A stretch of 18,809 nt of DNA from SURF-58 sp041305085 (GCA_041305085.1 JBFYMA010000050.1:1-18809), one strand, 5' to 3'; numbered from the stretch's first letter, positions 6,576 through 15,921 are shown. The notes: a model not told the origin generated them from the letters alone. A program made the numbers and translations.

Positions 6576-6587
6576 CTATTTAAATAG
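6576..6587 (-). promoter_or_regulatory. TATA box (perfect palindrome) for AMP phosphorylase
   Basis: CTATTTAAATAG, a perfect 12-bp palindrome centred about 26 bp before the ATG at 6556. Because it is symmetric it could also start transcription toward the giant surface-protein gene. Confidence 0.6.
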
Positions 6588-6599
6588 TTTTCCGATAGA

Positions 6600-6609
6600 T
6601 TTATATATG
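6600..6609 (+). promoter_or_regulatory. TATA-like box for the giant surface protein gene
   Basis: TTTATATATG on the plus strand. Expected start of transcription is near 6630, giving a leader of about 50 nt to the GTG at 6684. A GGAGGAT at 6614-6620 resembles a Shine-Dalgarno site but would lie before that start and has no start codon at the right distance. Confidence 0.45.
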
Positions 6610-6683
6610 TGAAGGAGGATAATTTTACTTATTCAGGAATATTAAACTCAATAGCAATAGATTAATTGATTTGGTGGTTTGGA

Positions 6684-9600
6684 GTGGGTGTTTCAAGAAA
6701 AAACAGCTGGTTGGCAGTGCTTCTTGTCATAGGCTTAGCCTTTTTATTGTCTTCATGCGAGGAAAATGCTGTAGGCAAGGCTTATTCTGCGGGCGATTCC
6801 TTTGTGCAGAGAACTGTTTCAAGCCAAAACGTTATGGTTGGAGAAACAATAGAGGTTAGTTTAACAGTTACAAACGTGGAAAATGACTATTTTTATGCAT
6901 TTGAAGAGTATGTTCCGCCTGAGTTTACAATTATGAACAATGACAGTGCAAGCTATGTAAATACTTCATCCAATACTATGAAATGGCTCTACTACAGCAA
7001 CACAACACCTTTTTCAACAGTAATCCATACATATATAATAAGGGCAGACAGCCCAGGAATATTCAACCTTGACGGAATTTTTGATTTTGAGCTTAACACA
7101 GTGGGGCCTCCTGCAAACATTCTTCCAGGCCCAACCCAAATTACAGTTTCAGCCACTCCTGTCTGCGGAAACAGCGCTATTGAGTCAGGAGAAACCTGCG
7201 ATGATGGAGATACAAGCTCAGGAGATGGATGCAGTGCAACCTGCCAGACAGAGACAGGATGGGCATGCAATGGCCAGCCAAGCGTATGCACAGAAAACTG
7301 TGGAGACGGCCAGATTGTTGGAGGAGAAGTTTGCGATGGCGCAAACCTGAACGGCCAGACCTGCATAAGCCAGGGATTCACTGGAGGAACACTTTCCTGC
7401 TCTGCAGGATGCATGTCTTTTGACACATCAGCATGCACAGCAGTAACCTATGGCACACTTGCCGCAAGCTTCATAAGCCCAACCCAGGACATAAACATAA
7501 CCCAGAACCAAACCTATAATTTTACAGCAAGAGTTACATGCACTGGAGGAGTGTGCGGGAACATCAGGGCCATACTTGATCCAACAGTAATTCTTCAGGA
7601 TGCAGACGTTGATAATTTGGATGATACCTATATTGACCAAGCCAATCCAACTTTTGAACAGGGATCAGCCCAAAACCTAAGATTCCTAAGCATTTTAGGA
7701 GGCTCATTGAACTCGATATTGAAATTTGACCTTCAGTCAATCCCTTCAGGCCCTCAGATAGATGATGCAAAACTTTATCTTTACTGCCCTATAAATGGAC
7801 TTGATACGACTTTAGGTGTAGAGATGTTTAATGTATCTTCTTATCTTGTTTATGATTCATATGCACTTGACAGCCAACCATCCTGGTACGAAGGAGACCA
7901 AACAAATGATCCTGCAGATCCTGGAGAAATAAACTGGAACAAGAGGCCTGTTGCAGGAACAGGTTATAATCCTACAAGAACAGACCTACTTGAATTTTTT
8001 GGAGGAACAGACGCTCCTGGATGGATTTATTGGGATGTCACAAGCGCTGTTGGCTATGCAACTACCCAAAACTGGGGGGAGGTCTCGATTTACCTTGTCG
8101 CTGAAAATGGCGCAGGAGGAAGCATATCTGCAGGGGATTATATTCTTTGTTCATCAAAAGAAGCTTCAAATATCGGCCTAAGGCCATACCTTGAAGTAAC
8201 CTACACTCCAGGAGGCGCTACAAAAACAGGTGCAGTTTCACAAGTAATAGGAGCAGTCCCATTCTTTTCATATAACACAAATCCAAGAGAAGGTGTGGGC
8301 TGTTTGGCAAACATGAACAATGGACAGTCCTGTGATGTGAGCTGGCTTGTGAACGCAACCGGAACAATAGGTTCAACACACCAGTTTTATACTGTATTTG
8401 AATCCATAAATTACCCTGCACAGGTTTCCCAAACACAGACACCAACATATGATGTTACTATACAGGATCTTCCTCCCTGCATTGATAGTGATGGAGACGG
8501 CTTCAATACAACCTCTGGCGGAGGCTGCGGGCTTCCTGCAAATATTGACTGCAATGATTTCAATGTTTTAGAGTTCCCAGGCCAGACTTGGTATAGGGAT
8601 GAGGATAACGATGGATATTCAAATGGGGTTCAGCAGATTGCCTGCTTTAGGCCGCAGTATTTCAAGACAAGTTCTGAGCCAGGGCTAATCCAGACTTCTG
8701 GAGACTGCGACGACACCAATAATCTTGTCAATCCTGGAAGGCCTGAGGTTTGCACTGATTTAATAGACAATGATTGCGATTCTTATTCAGGATATGATAA
8801 TCAGGATGGAATGCCTGCTGATTCTGACTGCCAGGTTAATATTTTCTTGATAGAAGCTGAAACATTTACTCCAGTTGAGAATGCAGCATTCCAGGTATAC
8901 TGCCTTGCTACTCCAACAGACTATGAAGCTAATAGTATATATGCTGATATAAATTCTAATAGGTGCAGCTATAATTCTTTTGTAGGCACAGGAACCTATA
9001 TTTTTGACTGCAACGCAGGCCCATGGCAGGCAACGCCAAAAACAGCTGCCTGCAGAGTTAACCAATCTATCTCGTATTCCTCAACTCCTTTGCTAACAGC
9101 CCAGATAACTGTCCAGCCAGACTGCACTGATGGTGATGGTGATGGATTCAATACTACTTCTGGAGGCGCATGTGGTTCTGTTTCAGATATTGACTGTTTG
9201 GATACAAACCCAAATGTTTATCCTGGCGCGACTGAGGTTTGTGATGGTTTGAATAATGATTGTGATGCTGGCACTGCTGATGGTAGTGGTGAGGCTGCTC
9301 CGCTTAATCCTTTGCAGAGTGGTGTTTGTTTTGGCAGTATAAGGGTTTGTGGCGGTGTGTCTGGCTGGGTTCCTGATTATTCTGGTGTTGCCAATTATGA
9401 GGGTGGAAACGAGCTTTCTTGTGATGGTCTGGACAATGACTGCGACGGCCCAATAGATGAGAACATCCAGACAACATTCTTTGAAGACTTTGACAATGAC
9501 AACTATGGAAACGCAACATCAAATGTAACCCAGTGCAATAATCCAGGAGACTATGTTTTAACATATAATGACTGCGATGACAACAGCCCATTAGAATTCC

Positions 9601-12600
9601 CGGGCCAGACTTGGTATAGGGATGAGGATAATGATGGCTTTTCAAGCGGAGACCAGCAAACTGCCTGCTTAAGGCCTGTATTTTTCAAAGCTTCTACCGA
9701 ATTAACTCAGGTATTTGGGGATTGTGTTGATACAGATGGAAACATTTACCCAACTGCTCCAGAGGTTTGTGATGGAATTGACAACAACTGTGCAAGCGGT
9801 CCTGATGAAGGGTTTGCACTTGAGGACTGCCAGTATAGCTGCGAAGCAGCAGGCCACACATGGATTTCAGGCAACACACCTCCTTTGAGATGTTGTGGAA
9901 ATACTGGATTGGAAGATAATCCTTATGAATCTCCAGAGATAAGCTGTACAGATGGCCATGATAATGATTGCGATGGAACCTTTGACTATGGAGCCAGCGG
10001 AGACTCTGATTGTACAGGAGTTTGCACCAATACTGGAGAAGATGATTGGAGTGTTACAGGATTTCCTGGATGCAACCAGTGCGGCAGGGAAGGAGACCAG
10101 GACGGAGACCAGCCAGGAGACTGGAGCGCTTACCCAACAATGGCTGATGTGTGTGACAGCGACTGCGGAACTGTTTCCTCAACAGTAACACTTGACTTAT
10201 ACAACAACAGCTTTGAAAGAGTCTGCGATGGAATAGATAACGATTGTGATGGAGTTATTGACGATGACGGAGTAAAACTACTATTTTACAGGGATGCTGA
10301 CGGTGATGGCTATGGAAATCCTTCAATAACAGAGCAGGCATGCACTAATTCGCCAGGGTTTGTTGCGAATCATGATGATTGTGATGATAATGATGCAAAT
10401 GAGCATCTAGGTCAGATATGGTATAAAGATGTTGACCATGACAGATACTCAGATGGAACCACTAATAGTGCATCCTGCACCAGGCCCACAAATTACAATA
10501 CTTCAACAGAGCTTTTAGGAACATCTGGAGATTGCCTTGACACAAATGCAAATGTTTATCCTGGCGCGACTGAGGTTTGTGATGGTTTGAATAATGATTG
10601 TGATGCTGGCACTGCTGATGGCAGTGGTGAGGCTGCTCCGGTTAATCCTTTGCAGAGTGGTGTTTGTTTTGGCAGTATAAGGGTTTGTGGCGGTGTGTCT
10701 GGCTGGGTTCCTGATTATTCTGGTGTTGCCAATTATGAGGATGGAAACGAGCTTTCTTGTGATGGCCTGGACAATGATTGTGATAGCTCAATAGATGAGG
10801 GATTGGCTGCTCCACCTAACCCTTTGCAAAATGGCGTTTGCTCTGGAAGCTTCCAGTCCTGCACAGGCGTGCCAGGATGGGTTGCTAATTATTCTGGTGT
10901 TGCTAATTATGAGGCAGGTAATGAGTTGAATTGTGATGGCCTGGACAATGACTGCGACGGCCCAATAGATGAAGGGCTTTTGTCAGTGTTTTACTATGAC
11001 CAAGATAATGATTTATACGGGGCAAGCGCTTCAAACAACCAATCCTTGTGCGGTCCTCAAGGATTTTTCACAGGAACAGTTAGTGGAGACTGCGATGATA
11101 CAAACAATTCAATTAACCCTACCCAGATCGAGGTATGCGATGACATAGACCATGATTGTACAGGAGGAAATTACAATGGCTGGCCATTCTTCATATCCTA
11201 CCAGGACTCTGATGGAGACACTCAAGGAAACTCTTCTGCAACAATCAACTATTGCTCAGAGCCAACAGGATATACTAGTAATGATCTGGATTGCAACGAC
11301 AACAATGCAAGCATCTTTTCAGGAGCGCCAGAAGTTTGCGGAAACAACATTGATGACAACTGCAACTACCTTATTGATGAGGGCTGCGGAACAAGCGCGT
11401 TTATTACTCAATTAATAACTCCTACAAACAACAAAAGAATTAACACAACACAGAACATTGTCTTCAGCTGTAACTCAACATCTCTTGACAATTATAACCT
11501 TTCAAACATATCTATTGTTGTGTTTGAAAAGCCAAAGTCAGGAAGCATATGGAGTATAATGCAGTCATCTTCCAATGATGTGTCTGCTTTGAATACCAAC
11601 TTTTCTCAACATCAGGCAACTTTGTCAGGATTTGATGAAGACTATGATTACAGGTGGACATGCCAGGCATGCAATGGATTGAGCTGCGCATACACTTACA
11701 ACTGGACGCTCATAATAGACCCAGTATACATTACTCCACAGCCAGCCAACCAACTGGGAATTCCTGTTGTTGACGATCCAAACGGTGTTGATATAGAGAT
11801 TCCTTTGACAGTGCTTCTTCCTGGAGAGGGAGTAAGGCCTGTGGATGTGGTAATACAGGGATGGCAGCAGGTCATTCCAGGATCTGTATATATAAATGAG
11901 TCAGGAAATATTTCAAGTGTCAGCTTTAACCCTTCAACAAATAATGTTTCCTGGATTGCAAACCTTTCAAATAATGCAGTGCTCCACTTTAGAGTAAGCT
12001 CTCCTGTCTATACTTTCAAAAATGAGTCAGAGGTCAATGCCTCAAACAGCACAAGGGTGTTTGCAAGGCACTTTGGTATTGACAGCCCAAATAATCTGCA
12101 GAATGCAAGGGCAGTTATAAACGTCCCTCTTGGATATATTTATTGGAGCCTTATAGATAAGGATACTGATGTGGATGTTTCCTCAGCATATTCCCTGCAG
12201 GTTTCAGGAAATACTGCAAGCTTTGAAGGATTCCACCTCAGCAACAGGTCATTCAGGATAAACGGCTCAACAGAAGCCAGCACAACCACAGGGCTGCTAA
12301 TTTGGGATGATTCTGACAACTTCACAGTATATGTTAACCAGCCGCTTGACTATCATGCACTGTATTACAACCTATCGAGCGGAGGATTCATAAACAACAG
12401 TGAATGCAACATAACTCTGGGGTCAAGCATTTACACAATGGAGCTTGACAACTATACAAATTCATCATTTATCCATAGGAATGACTCATACTCTTCAAAA
12501 GGAAGGGATTATTTGTACAGCGTAATATGCAGCCACCCATCCTATGACACAGTTGCCGCTGTTGACAACGTAGAGATATATCCTGTATGCGGCGATGCAG

Positions 12601-13637
12601 TATGCGATTCAGACTTTGGAGAAAGCTGCAGCACATGCTCTGCAGACTGCGGTGTGTGCACTTCATCCTCAAGCAGCTCTTCCAGCAGTTCCAGCAGCGG
12701 AAGCTCTAGCGGTGGTGGAAGCAGTGGCGGAGGAGGCCTCGACACTCCACTGAACAAGACATCTGTCTTTGACTTTGACCTTCCAATATACAGGATAACT
12801 GTGGATTACCAGTCATACAGAATAATAAATGTATCAATCAATGAAACAGATGAATCATCAGATCCTGTTACAGATGCTTTTGCATATGGCTATTATGAAA
12901 TAGGTGCAAGCCAGGAAATGGATCAGGCAGTGATTGACTTCAAGGTTTCAAAGGAATGGATTGCTGAAAATAACATAGATCAGGAAAGAATTAACCTGAA
13001 GACCAAAGGCTTTTTGTGGGGCGATCTTTCGAGCTATTTTGTAAAAGAGGATGAAAACTTTGTATACTACAGGTCAACAGTCCAGGAGCTTGGGCTGTTT
13101 GCAATCACTGGCCTGGAATCAGAAGTGCAAATTATAGAAGAGCAGCCCACGACAATAGATGATACGCCTGACGAGTTCAGCGACAACCCATTCAGCGATG
13201 CAGTTGACACCCCAAAGAAGAAGTTTGACTTGCTGCTTTATGTATTGATAATTGTCGGAATGCTGCTTGCAATAGGAGGATTCTTTGTCTACAGGGCAAA
13301 ACATACTATTCCTGCAGGAAAATCGAGCTCTGTATATGAAAAGCTTGGGGAGCTGAGGCAGTACGTCCAGGTGGAGCTGGAAAAAGGGGTCAGCACTGAC
13401 AGCATAAAAGAGGCTTTGAAGAAAGTCGGCTGGAAGGAAAGCCTTGTCAACAAGCTTGTGGATGAGACCGCAGCTGCCAGAGGCATGGGTTCTTCAAGCT
13501 CAACAGGCACAGGCAGCTCTTCATCGCCTGGAAAAGATTCATCCAGCTCTAAGCCATCCAAATCATTTACAGGCAAGACATCAAGCAGTTCCAGTTCTCA
13601 CTCTAGTTCTTCAGGCAAAAAAGAGGATCCATTCTGA
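6684..13637 (+). CDS. Giant secreted MopE-repeat surface protein, C-terminally membrane anchored
   Basis: About 2,317 residues. Order of parts: signal peptide (RKNSWLAVLLVIGLAFLLSS then Cys, lipobox-like LSSC); an adhesin-like beta domain (30-150); a Cys-rich DUF4215/Myxo-disulfide-type part starting CGNSAIESGETCDDG (161-250); a DNRLRE-like beta domain (about 296-510); about eleven MopE-type units (599-1568) with repeated DxDxDG, DCDD and CDGxDNDCDG motifs, likely binding Ca2+ or other metal; Ig-like and Asn-glycosylation-rich beta domains (1570-1965); a CGDAVCD...ESCSTC...DCGVC knot (1969-1992); a Ser/Gly linker; a PGF-pre-PGF-like domain (2019-2148); one transmembrane helix (2182-2204); and a cytoplasmic tail with a short helical motif and poly-Ser. 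Function is probably cell-surface structure or attachment (inference). Start: GTG 6684 has a GGTGG 7 nt upstream; TTG 6666 is the alternative. Confidence 0.85.
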   Translation: MGVSRKNSWLAVLLVIGLAFLLSSCEENAVGKAYSAGDSFVQRTVSSQNVMVGETIEVSLTVTNVENDYFYAFEEYVPPEFTIMNNDSASYVNTSSNTMKWLYYSNTTPFSTVIHTYIIRADSPGIFNLDGIFDFELNTVGPPANILPGPTQITVSATPVCGNSAIESGETCDDGDTSSGDGCSATCQTETGWACNGQPSVCTENCGDGQIVGGEVCDGANLNGQTCISQGFTGGTLSCSAGCMSFDTSACTAVTYGTLAASFISPTQDINITQNQTYNFTARVTCTGGVCGNIRAILDPTVILQDADVDNLDDTYIDQANPTFEQGSAQNLRFLSILGGSLNSILKFDLQSIPSGPQIDDAKLYLYCPINGLDTTLGVEMFNVSSYLVYDSYALDSQPSWYEGDQTNDPADPGEINWNKRPVAGTGYNPTRTDLLEFFGGTDAPGWIYWDVTSAVGYATTQNWGEVSIYLVAENGAGGSISAGDYILCSSKEASNIGLRPYLEVTYTPGGATKTGAVSQVIGAVPFFSYNTNPREGVGCLANMNNGQSCDVSWLVNATGTIGSTHQFYTVFESINYPAQVSQTQTPTYDVTIQDLPPCIDSDGDGFNTTSGGGCGLPANIDCNDFNVLEFPGQTWYRDEDNDGYSNGVQQIACFRPQYFKTSSEPGLIQTSGDCDDTNNLVNPGRPEVCTDLIDNDCDSYSGYDNQDGMPADSDCQVNIFLIEAETFTPVENAAFQVYCLATPTDYEANSIYADINSNRCSYNSFVGTGTYIFDCNAGPWQATPKTAACRVNQSISYSSTPLLTAQITVQPDCTDGDGDGFNTTSGGACGSVSDIDCLDTNPNVYPGATEVCDGLNNDCDAGTADGSGEAAPLNPLQSGVCFGSIRVCGGVSGWVPDYSGVANYEGGNELSCDGLDNDCDGPIDENIQTTFFEDFDNDNYGNATSNVTQCNNPGDYVLTYNDCDDNSPLEFPGQTWYRDEDNDGFSSGDQQTACLRPVFFKASTELTQVFGDCVDTDGNIYPTAPEVCDGIDNNCASGPDEGFALEDCQYSCEAAGHTWISGNTPPLRCCGNTGLEDNPYESPEISCTDGHDNDCDGTFDYGASGDSDCTGVCTNTGEDDWSVTGFPGCNQCGREGDQDGDQPGDWSAYPTMADVCDSDCGTVSSTVTLDLYNNSFERVCDGIDNDCDGVIDDDGVKLLFYRDADGDGYGNPSITEQACTNSPGFVANHDDCDDNDANEHLGQIWYKDVDHDRYSDGTTNSASCTRPTNYNTSTELLGTSGDCLDTNANVYPGATEVCDGLNNDCDAGTADGSGEAAPVNPLQSGVCFGSIRVCGGVSGWVPDYSGVANYEDGNELSCDGLDNDCDSSIDEGLAAPPNPLQNGVCSGSFQSCTGVPGWVANYSGVANYEAGNELNCDGLDNDCDGPIDEGLLSVFYYDQDNDLYGASASNNQSLCGPQGFFTGTVSGDCDDTNNSINPTQIEVCDDIDHDCTGGNYNGWPFFISYQDSDGDTQGNSSATINYCSEPTGYTSNDLDCNDNNASIFSGAPEVCGNNIDDNCNYLIDEGCGTSAFITQLITPTNNKRINTTQNIVFSCNSTSLDNYNLSNISIVVFEKPKSGSIWSIMQSSSNDVSALNTNFSQHQATLSGFDEDYDYRWTCQACNGLSCAYTYNWTLIIDPVYITPQPANQLGIPVVDDPNGVDIEIPLTVLLPGEGVRPVDVVIQGWQQVIPGSVYINESGNISSVSFNPSTNNVSWIANLSNNAVLHFRVSSPVYTFKNESEVNASNSTRVFARHFGIDSPNNLQNARAVINVPLGYIYWSLIDKDTDVDVSSAYSLQVSGNTASFEGFHLSNRSFRINGSTEASTTTGLLIWDDSDNFTVYVNQPLDYHALYYNLSSGGFINNSECNITLGSSIYTMELDNYTNSSFIHRNDSYSSKGRDYLYSVICSHPSYDTVAAVDNVEIYPVCGDAVCDSDFGESCSTCSADCGVCTSSSSSSSSSSSSGSSSGGGSSGGGGLDTPLNKTSVFDFDLPIYRITVDYQSYRIINVSINETDESSDPVTDAFAYGYYEIGASQEMDQAVIDFKVSKEWIAENNIDQERINLKTKGFLWGDLSSYFVKEDENFVYYRSTVQELGLFAITGLESEVQIIEEQPTTIDDTPDEFSDNPFSDAVDTPKKKFDLLLYVLIIVGMLLAIGGFFVYRAKHTIPAGKSSSVYEKLGELRQYVQVELEKGVSTDSIKEALKKVGWKESLVNKLVDETAAARGMGSSSSTGTGSSSSPGKDSSSSKPSKSFTGKTSSSSSSHSSSSGKKEDPF
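8571..8614 (+). repeat. Intragenic direct repeat, copy 1 (44 bp)
   Basis: Matches 9594-9637 with three differences over 44 bp. It encodes the PGQTWYRDEDNDG segment of two MopE-type units; the protein similarity continues further than the DNA match. Confidence 0.75.
9213..9461 (+). repeat. Intragenic direct repeat, copy 1 (249 bp)
   Basis: Aligns without gaps to 10551-10799 (shift 1,338 bp, a multiple of three) with about 9 differences in 249 bp, most of them in the last 40 bp. It encodes a module with EVCDGLNNDCDAG, a Gly/Val segment (SGVCFGSIRVCGGVSGW) and SCDGLDNDCD. The codons here end mainly in T (GGT, GTT, GCT, TGT, GAT), unlike the A- or C-ending choices in the rest of the gene. Confidence 0.9.
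9594..9637 (+). repeat. Intragenic direct repeat, copy 2 (44 bp)
   Basis: Second copy of 8571-8614, in frame (shift 1,023 bp). Confidence 0.75.
10551..10799 (+). repeat. Intragenic direct repeat, copy 2 (249 bp)
   Basis: Second copy of 9213-9461. A third, much more diverged copy of the same protein module follows directly (about 10801-10975: PPNPLQNGVCSGS then GWVANYSGVANYE), whose last 39 bp again match copy 1 almost exactly, which suggests gene conversion among the copies. Confidence 0.9.
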
Positions 13638-13677
13638 AAATACTTCAGCAAAGAAATCTTCTCAGCAGTTAGCAAAA

Positions 13678-13686
13678 CTTATAAAC
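13678..13686 (+). promoter_or_regulatory. TATA-like box for the helicase gene
   Basis: CTTATAAAC about 22-30 bp before the ATG at 13708, spacing expected for a leaderless transcript. Confidence 0.5.
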
Positions 13687-13707
13687 CAATAAATTTTTTT
13701 CCAGCCT

Positions 13708-15822
13708 ATGGCAGACAGGGACTACTTAGGGGTGCTAAAGGGAGTGAAGGCAATTCCTTTCAATGTAGGAAAAAGCCTTTTGGCAGACTTTTTGTGCGGC
13801 AGCCCCAATGAATCCATAAAAAAGAACAGGCTTGACAGATTGCAGGAATTTGGGAGTATGGCCTATGAAAAAGAGGAAGTTGAGGGCATAATAGAAAATC
13901 TTGTGCTTAACAAATTTCTGGAGATAAAGGGAAGCAATGGAAACAAGTACTGGAAGCTTGTGCACTTGACGCAAAAAGGGGCTGCAGAGCTGGAAAATCC
14001 TTCTTTTCTGGCAAAAAACATTGAAAAGAACATTAAAAACATTGAAAAGCCTGCAGAAATCAGCGAGGATGACAAAAAGGTTTTTGAGAGCTTTGACTTT
14101 TTGCTGAACAAGTACAATGACAGCCAGAAAAAGGCAATTGTTTCTGCTTCAAAAAAGATTTTGTGCATTGCAGGGGCAGGCTCCGGCAAAACAACAGTGC
14201 TTACAAAAAGGATAGAGCTGCTCACAACTTTCAGAAGCGTTCCTGCGCAAAAAATCCTTGCAATAACATTCACAAGAAAAGCCAAGAGAGAGGTGGAATC
14301 CAGGCTAAAGCATTCGCCTTTCTGCAAGGGAGTAATAATAGAGACTTTCAACTCTTTCAGCGAAAAAATGCTGAAAAAACACAACAATCTTATCTATTCA
14401 AGAAGCGTTTCTGTAATAACATTCGGGGAAAAGGTAAAGCTTGTGAAGTTTGCCCTGAAAAAGCTCAGCCTTAGCATAGAAAAAGCTGTAAATAGCTATT
14501 TCAGCGTTGTGCAGAAAAAGCTGAAAAGCTTTGACGAGCTGTCAATGATATTTGTGCACGACTGCTTCTCAATATTGGACTACTACAAAAATGAGAACAA
14601 AAAGGTTGAGGATTTTTCGCAGGATGCATCCCTTGCAGTAAAGGATCAGGAAACCGCAAAGATGATGTATGAATTGTGCATATTTATAGATAAGGCAATG
14701 AAAAGGCTCGGCAAAAGGGATTTTTCAGACCAGGTTGCTGACTGCACAATGCTGTTCCGGAAGTATCCTGAAACCATTCCGGAATTTGACCATGTGCTTA
14801 TTGATGAATACCAGGACATAAACAGCGTCCAGATAGATCTTGTAGATCTTTTGAATGCTGAAAACATTTTTGCAGTGGGAGACCCTAGACAGAGCATCTT
14901 TGGCTGGAGAGGGAGCAAGATAAAATATATCATAGAGTTTAATGAAAAATACCCTGATGCTGAGGTTGTTGCTTTAACAACAAACTACAGGTCCAGCCAG
15001 CCGTTGGTGGAGCTTATGAACAGGAGCATAAAGCACATGAGCCTTCCAAACCTTGACTCAGGAGTGCTGGACAAAAAAAAGCAGATCAGCCTGCTGAAGT
15101 TTGACAGCGAGCAGAAAGAGTTTGAGTTTGTAATAGACCAGGTAAAAAAGTCAGAGACAGAAAAAAAAGAAGTATTTGTGCTCGCCAGAACCAACAAAAT
15201 GCTCTACGAGCTAGCCCAATTGTTTCAAAAGCAGAATATTGACTTTATGCTTAGGAGCGATGAAATAAAAAGGCCTGCGCTTGACAAGGAAAACGCGATA
15301 ACACTTGCAACGATCCACGCCATAAAAGGAATGGAGGCAAAGGAAGTGTTTGTTGTTGGTTGCAGCACCCAGAACTTTCCCTGCAGAACCTCTGACCATC
15401 CAGTGATTGATATAATCAAGAACGGCTATTACGATAAGGAAGAAGAGGAAAAGCGGCTGTTTTATGTTGCAATAAGCAGGGCAAAAGAAAAGCTCACACT
15501 TAGCTATACAGGAAGCCCTTCCAGATTTATAAACAATGACATGAAAAAGATTATTGGGGCAGCACATGACAAAAGCCTTTCAGGCTATAAGGAAGCATCC
15601 AACAGCTCAGGAGATATGCTTCTGGATCTGAAAAGCTGGAGAAGAAGCATTGCACTCCAAAACAACATTCCAGCGTATATGATACTGAGCGATGCAGTTC
15701 TGGAAAATATTGTGAGAGAGCAGCCGATGACGCTTGACGAGCTGGAACAGGTTAAAGGAATAGGGCCAGTGAAAGTCGAGAAGTACGGCGAGGAAATTCT
15801 CAGGATTGTTAACTCGTTCTAG
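13708..15822 (+). CDS. UvrD-like SF1 helicase with RQC and HRDC domains
   Basis: A 704-residue ATP-dependent 3'-5' DNA helicase. Residues about 1-100 resemble the RecQ-type RQC winged helix (GKSLLADFLCGSPNESIKKN, RLDRLQEFGSM, then EEVEGIIENLV). The motor is SF1/UvrD: Walker A GAGSGKTT (156-163), motif II IDEYQDIN (365-372), motif III VGDPRQSIFGWRGS (390-403), motif IV TTNYRSSQ, motif V TLATIHAIKGMEAKEV, motif VI RLFYVAISRAKEKL (about 584-597). Residues about 640-704 are a full HRDC domain (WRRSIALQNNIPAYMIL, then GIGPVKVEKYGEEIL). So RecQ-style DNA-binding modules surround an SF1 motor. The motor looks compact: the 1B and 2B insertions appear short. Likely roles are repair and processing of stalled forks; partner genes are not in view. 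Stands alone with its own promoter. Confidence 0.9.
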   Translation: MADRDYLGVLKGVKAIPFNVGKSLLADFLCGSPNESIKKNRLDRLQEFGSMAYEKEEVEGIIENLVLNKFLEIKGSNGNKYWKLVHLTQKGAAELENPSFLAKNIEKNIKNIEKPAEISEDDKKVFESFDFLLNKYNDSQKKAIVSASKKILCIAGAGSGKTTVLTKRIELLTTFRSVPAQKILAITFTRKAKREVESRLKHSPFCKGVIIETFNSFSEKMLKKHNNLIYSRSVSVITFGEKVKLVKFALKKLSLSIEKAVNSYFSVVQKKLKSFDELSMIFVHDCFSILDYYKNENKKVEDFSQDASLAVKDQETAKMMYELCIFIDKAMKRLGKRDFSDQVADCTMLFRKYPETIPEFDHVLIDEYQDINSVQIDLVDLLNAENIFAVGDPRQSIFGWRGSKIKYIIEFNEKYPDAEVVALTTNYRSSQPLVELMNRSIKHMSLPNLDSGVLDKKKQISLLKFDSEQKEFEFVIDQVKKSETEKKEVFVLARTNKMLYELAQLFQKQNIDFMLRSDEIKRPALDKENAITLATIHAIKGMEAKEVFVVGCSTQNFPCRTSDHPVIDIIKNGYYDKEEEEKRLFYVAISRAKEKLTLSYTGSPSRFINNDMKKIIGAAHDKSLSGYKEASNSSGDMLLDLKSWRRSIALQNNIPAYMILSDAVLENIVREQPMTLDELEQVKGIGPVKVEKYGEEILRIVNSF

Positions 15823-15911
15823 TTTTGGCTTAATTTGTTTGGCTTTTCTTGTTTTGAAAGGCTGCTTCATTTTCAAAGACATGACTTCAACCTGGATTGA
15901 ACCCAAACCAA

Positions 15912-15921
15912 TATTTAAATA
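15912..15921 (+). promoter_or_regulatory. TATA box for the lipoprotein gene
   Basis: TATTTAAATA preceded by AAACCAA (BRE-like purine-rich context). Expected transcription start is near 15940, leaving a short leader that contains the ribosome binding site. Confidence 0.55.

Noticed and set aside
6992..7438. 148-codon minus-strand reading frame inside the giant gene
   Set aside because: It lies opposite a clearly coding, domain-rich segment and has no independent support.
12542..12757. Minus-strand proline/leucine-rich reading frame opposite the Ser/Gly linker
   Set aside because: It is the mirror of the Ser-codon run in the giant gene and has no promoter or family.
15880..15910. tRNA T-arm-like GGGTTCAATCC on the minus strand
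   Set aside because: The stem next to the loop does not pair and no acceptor or anticodon arm can be drawn around it.
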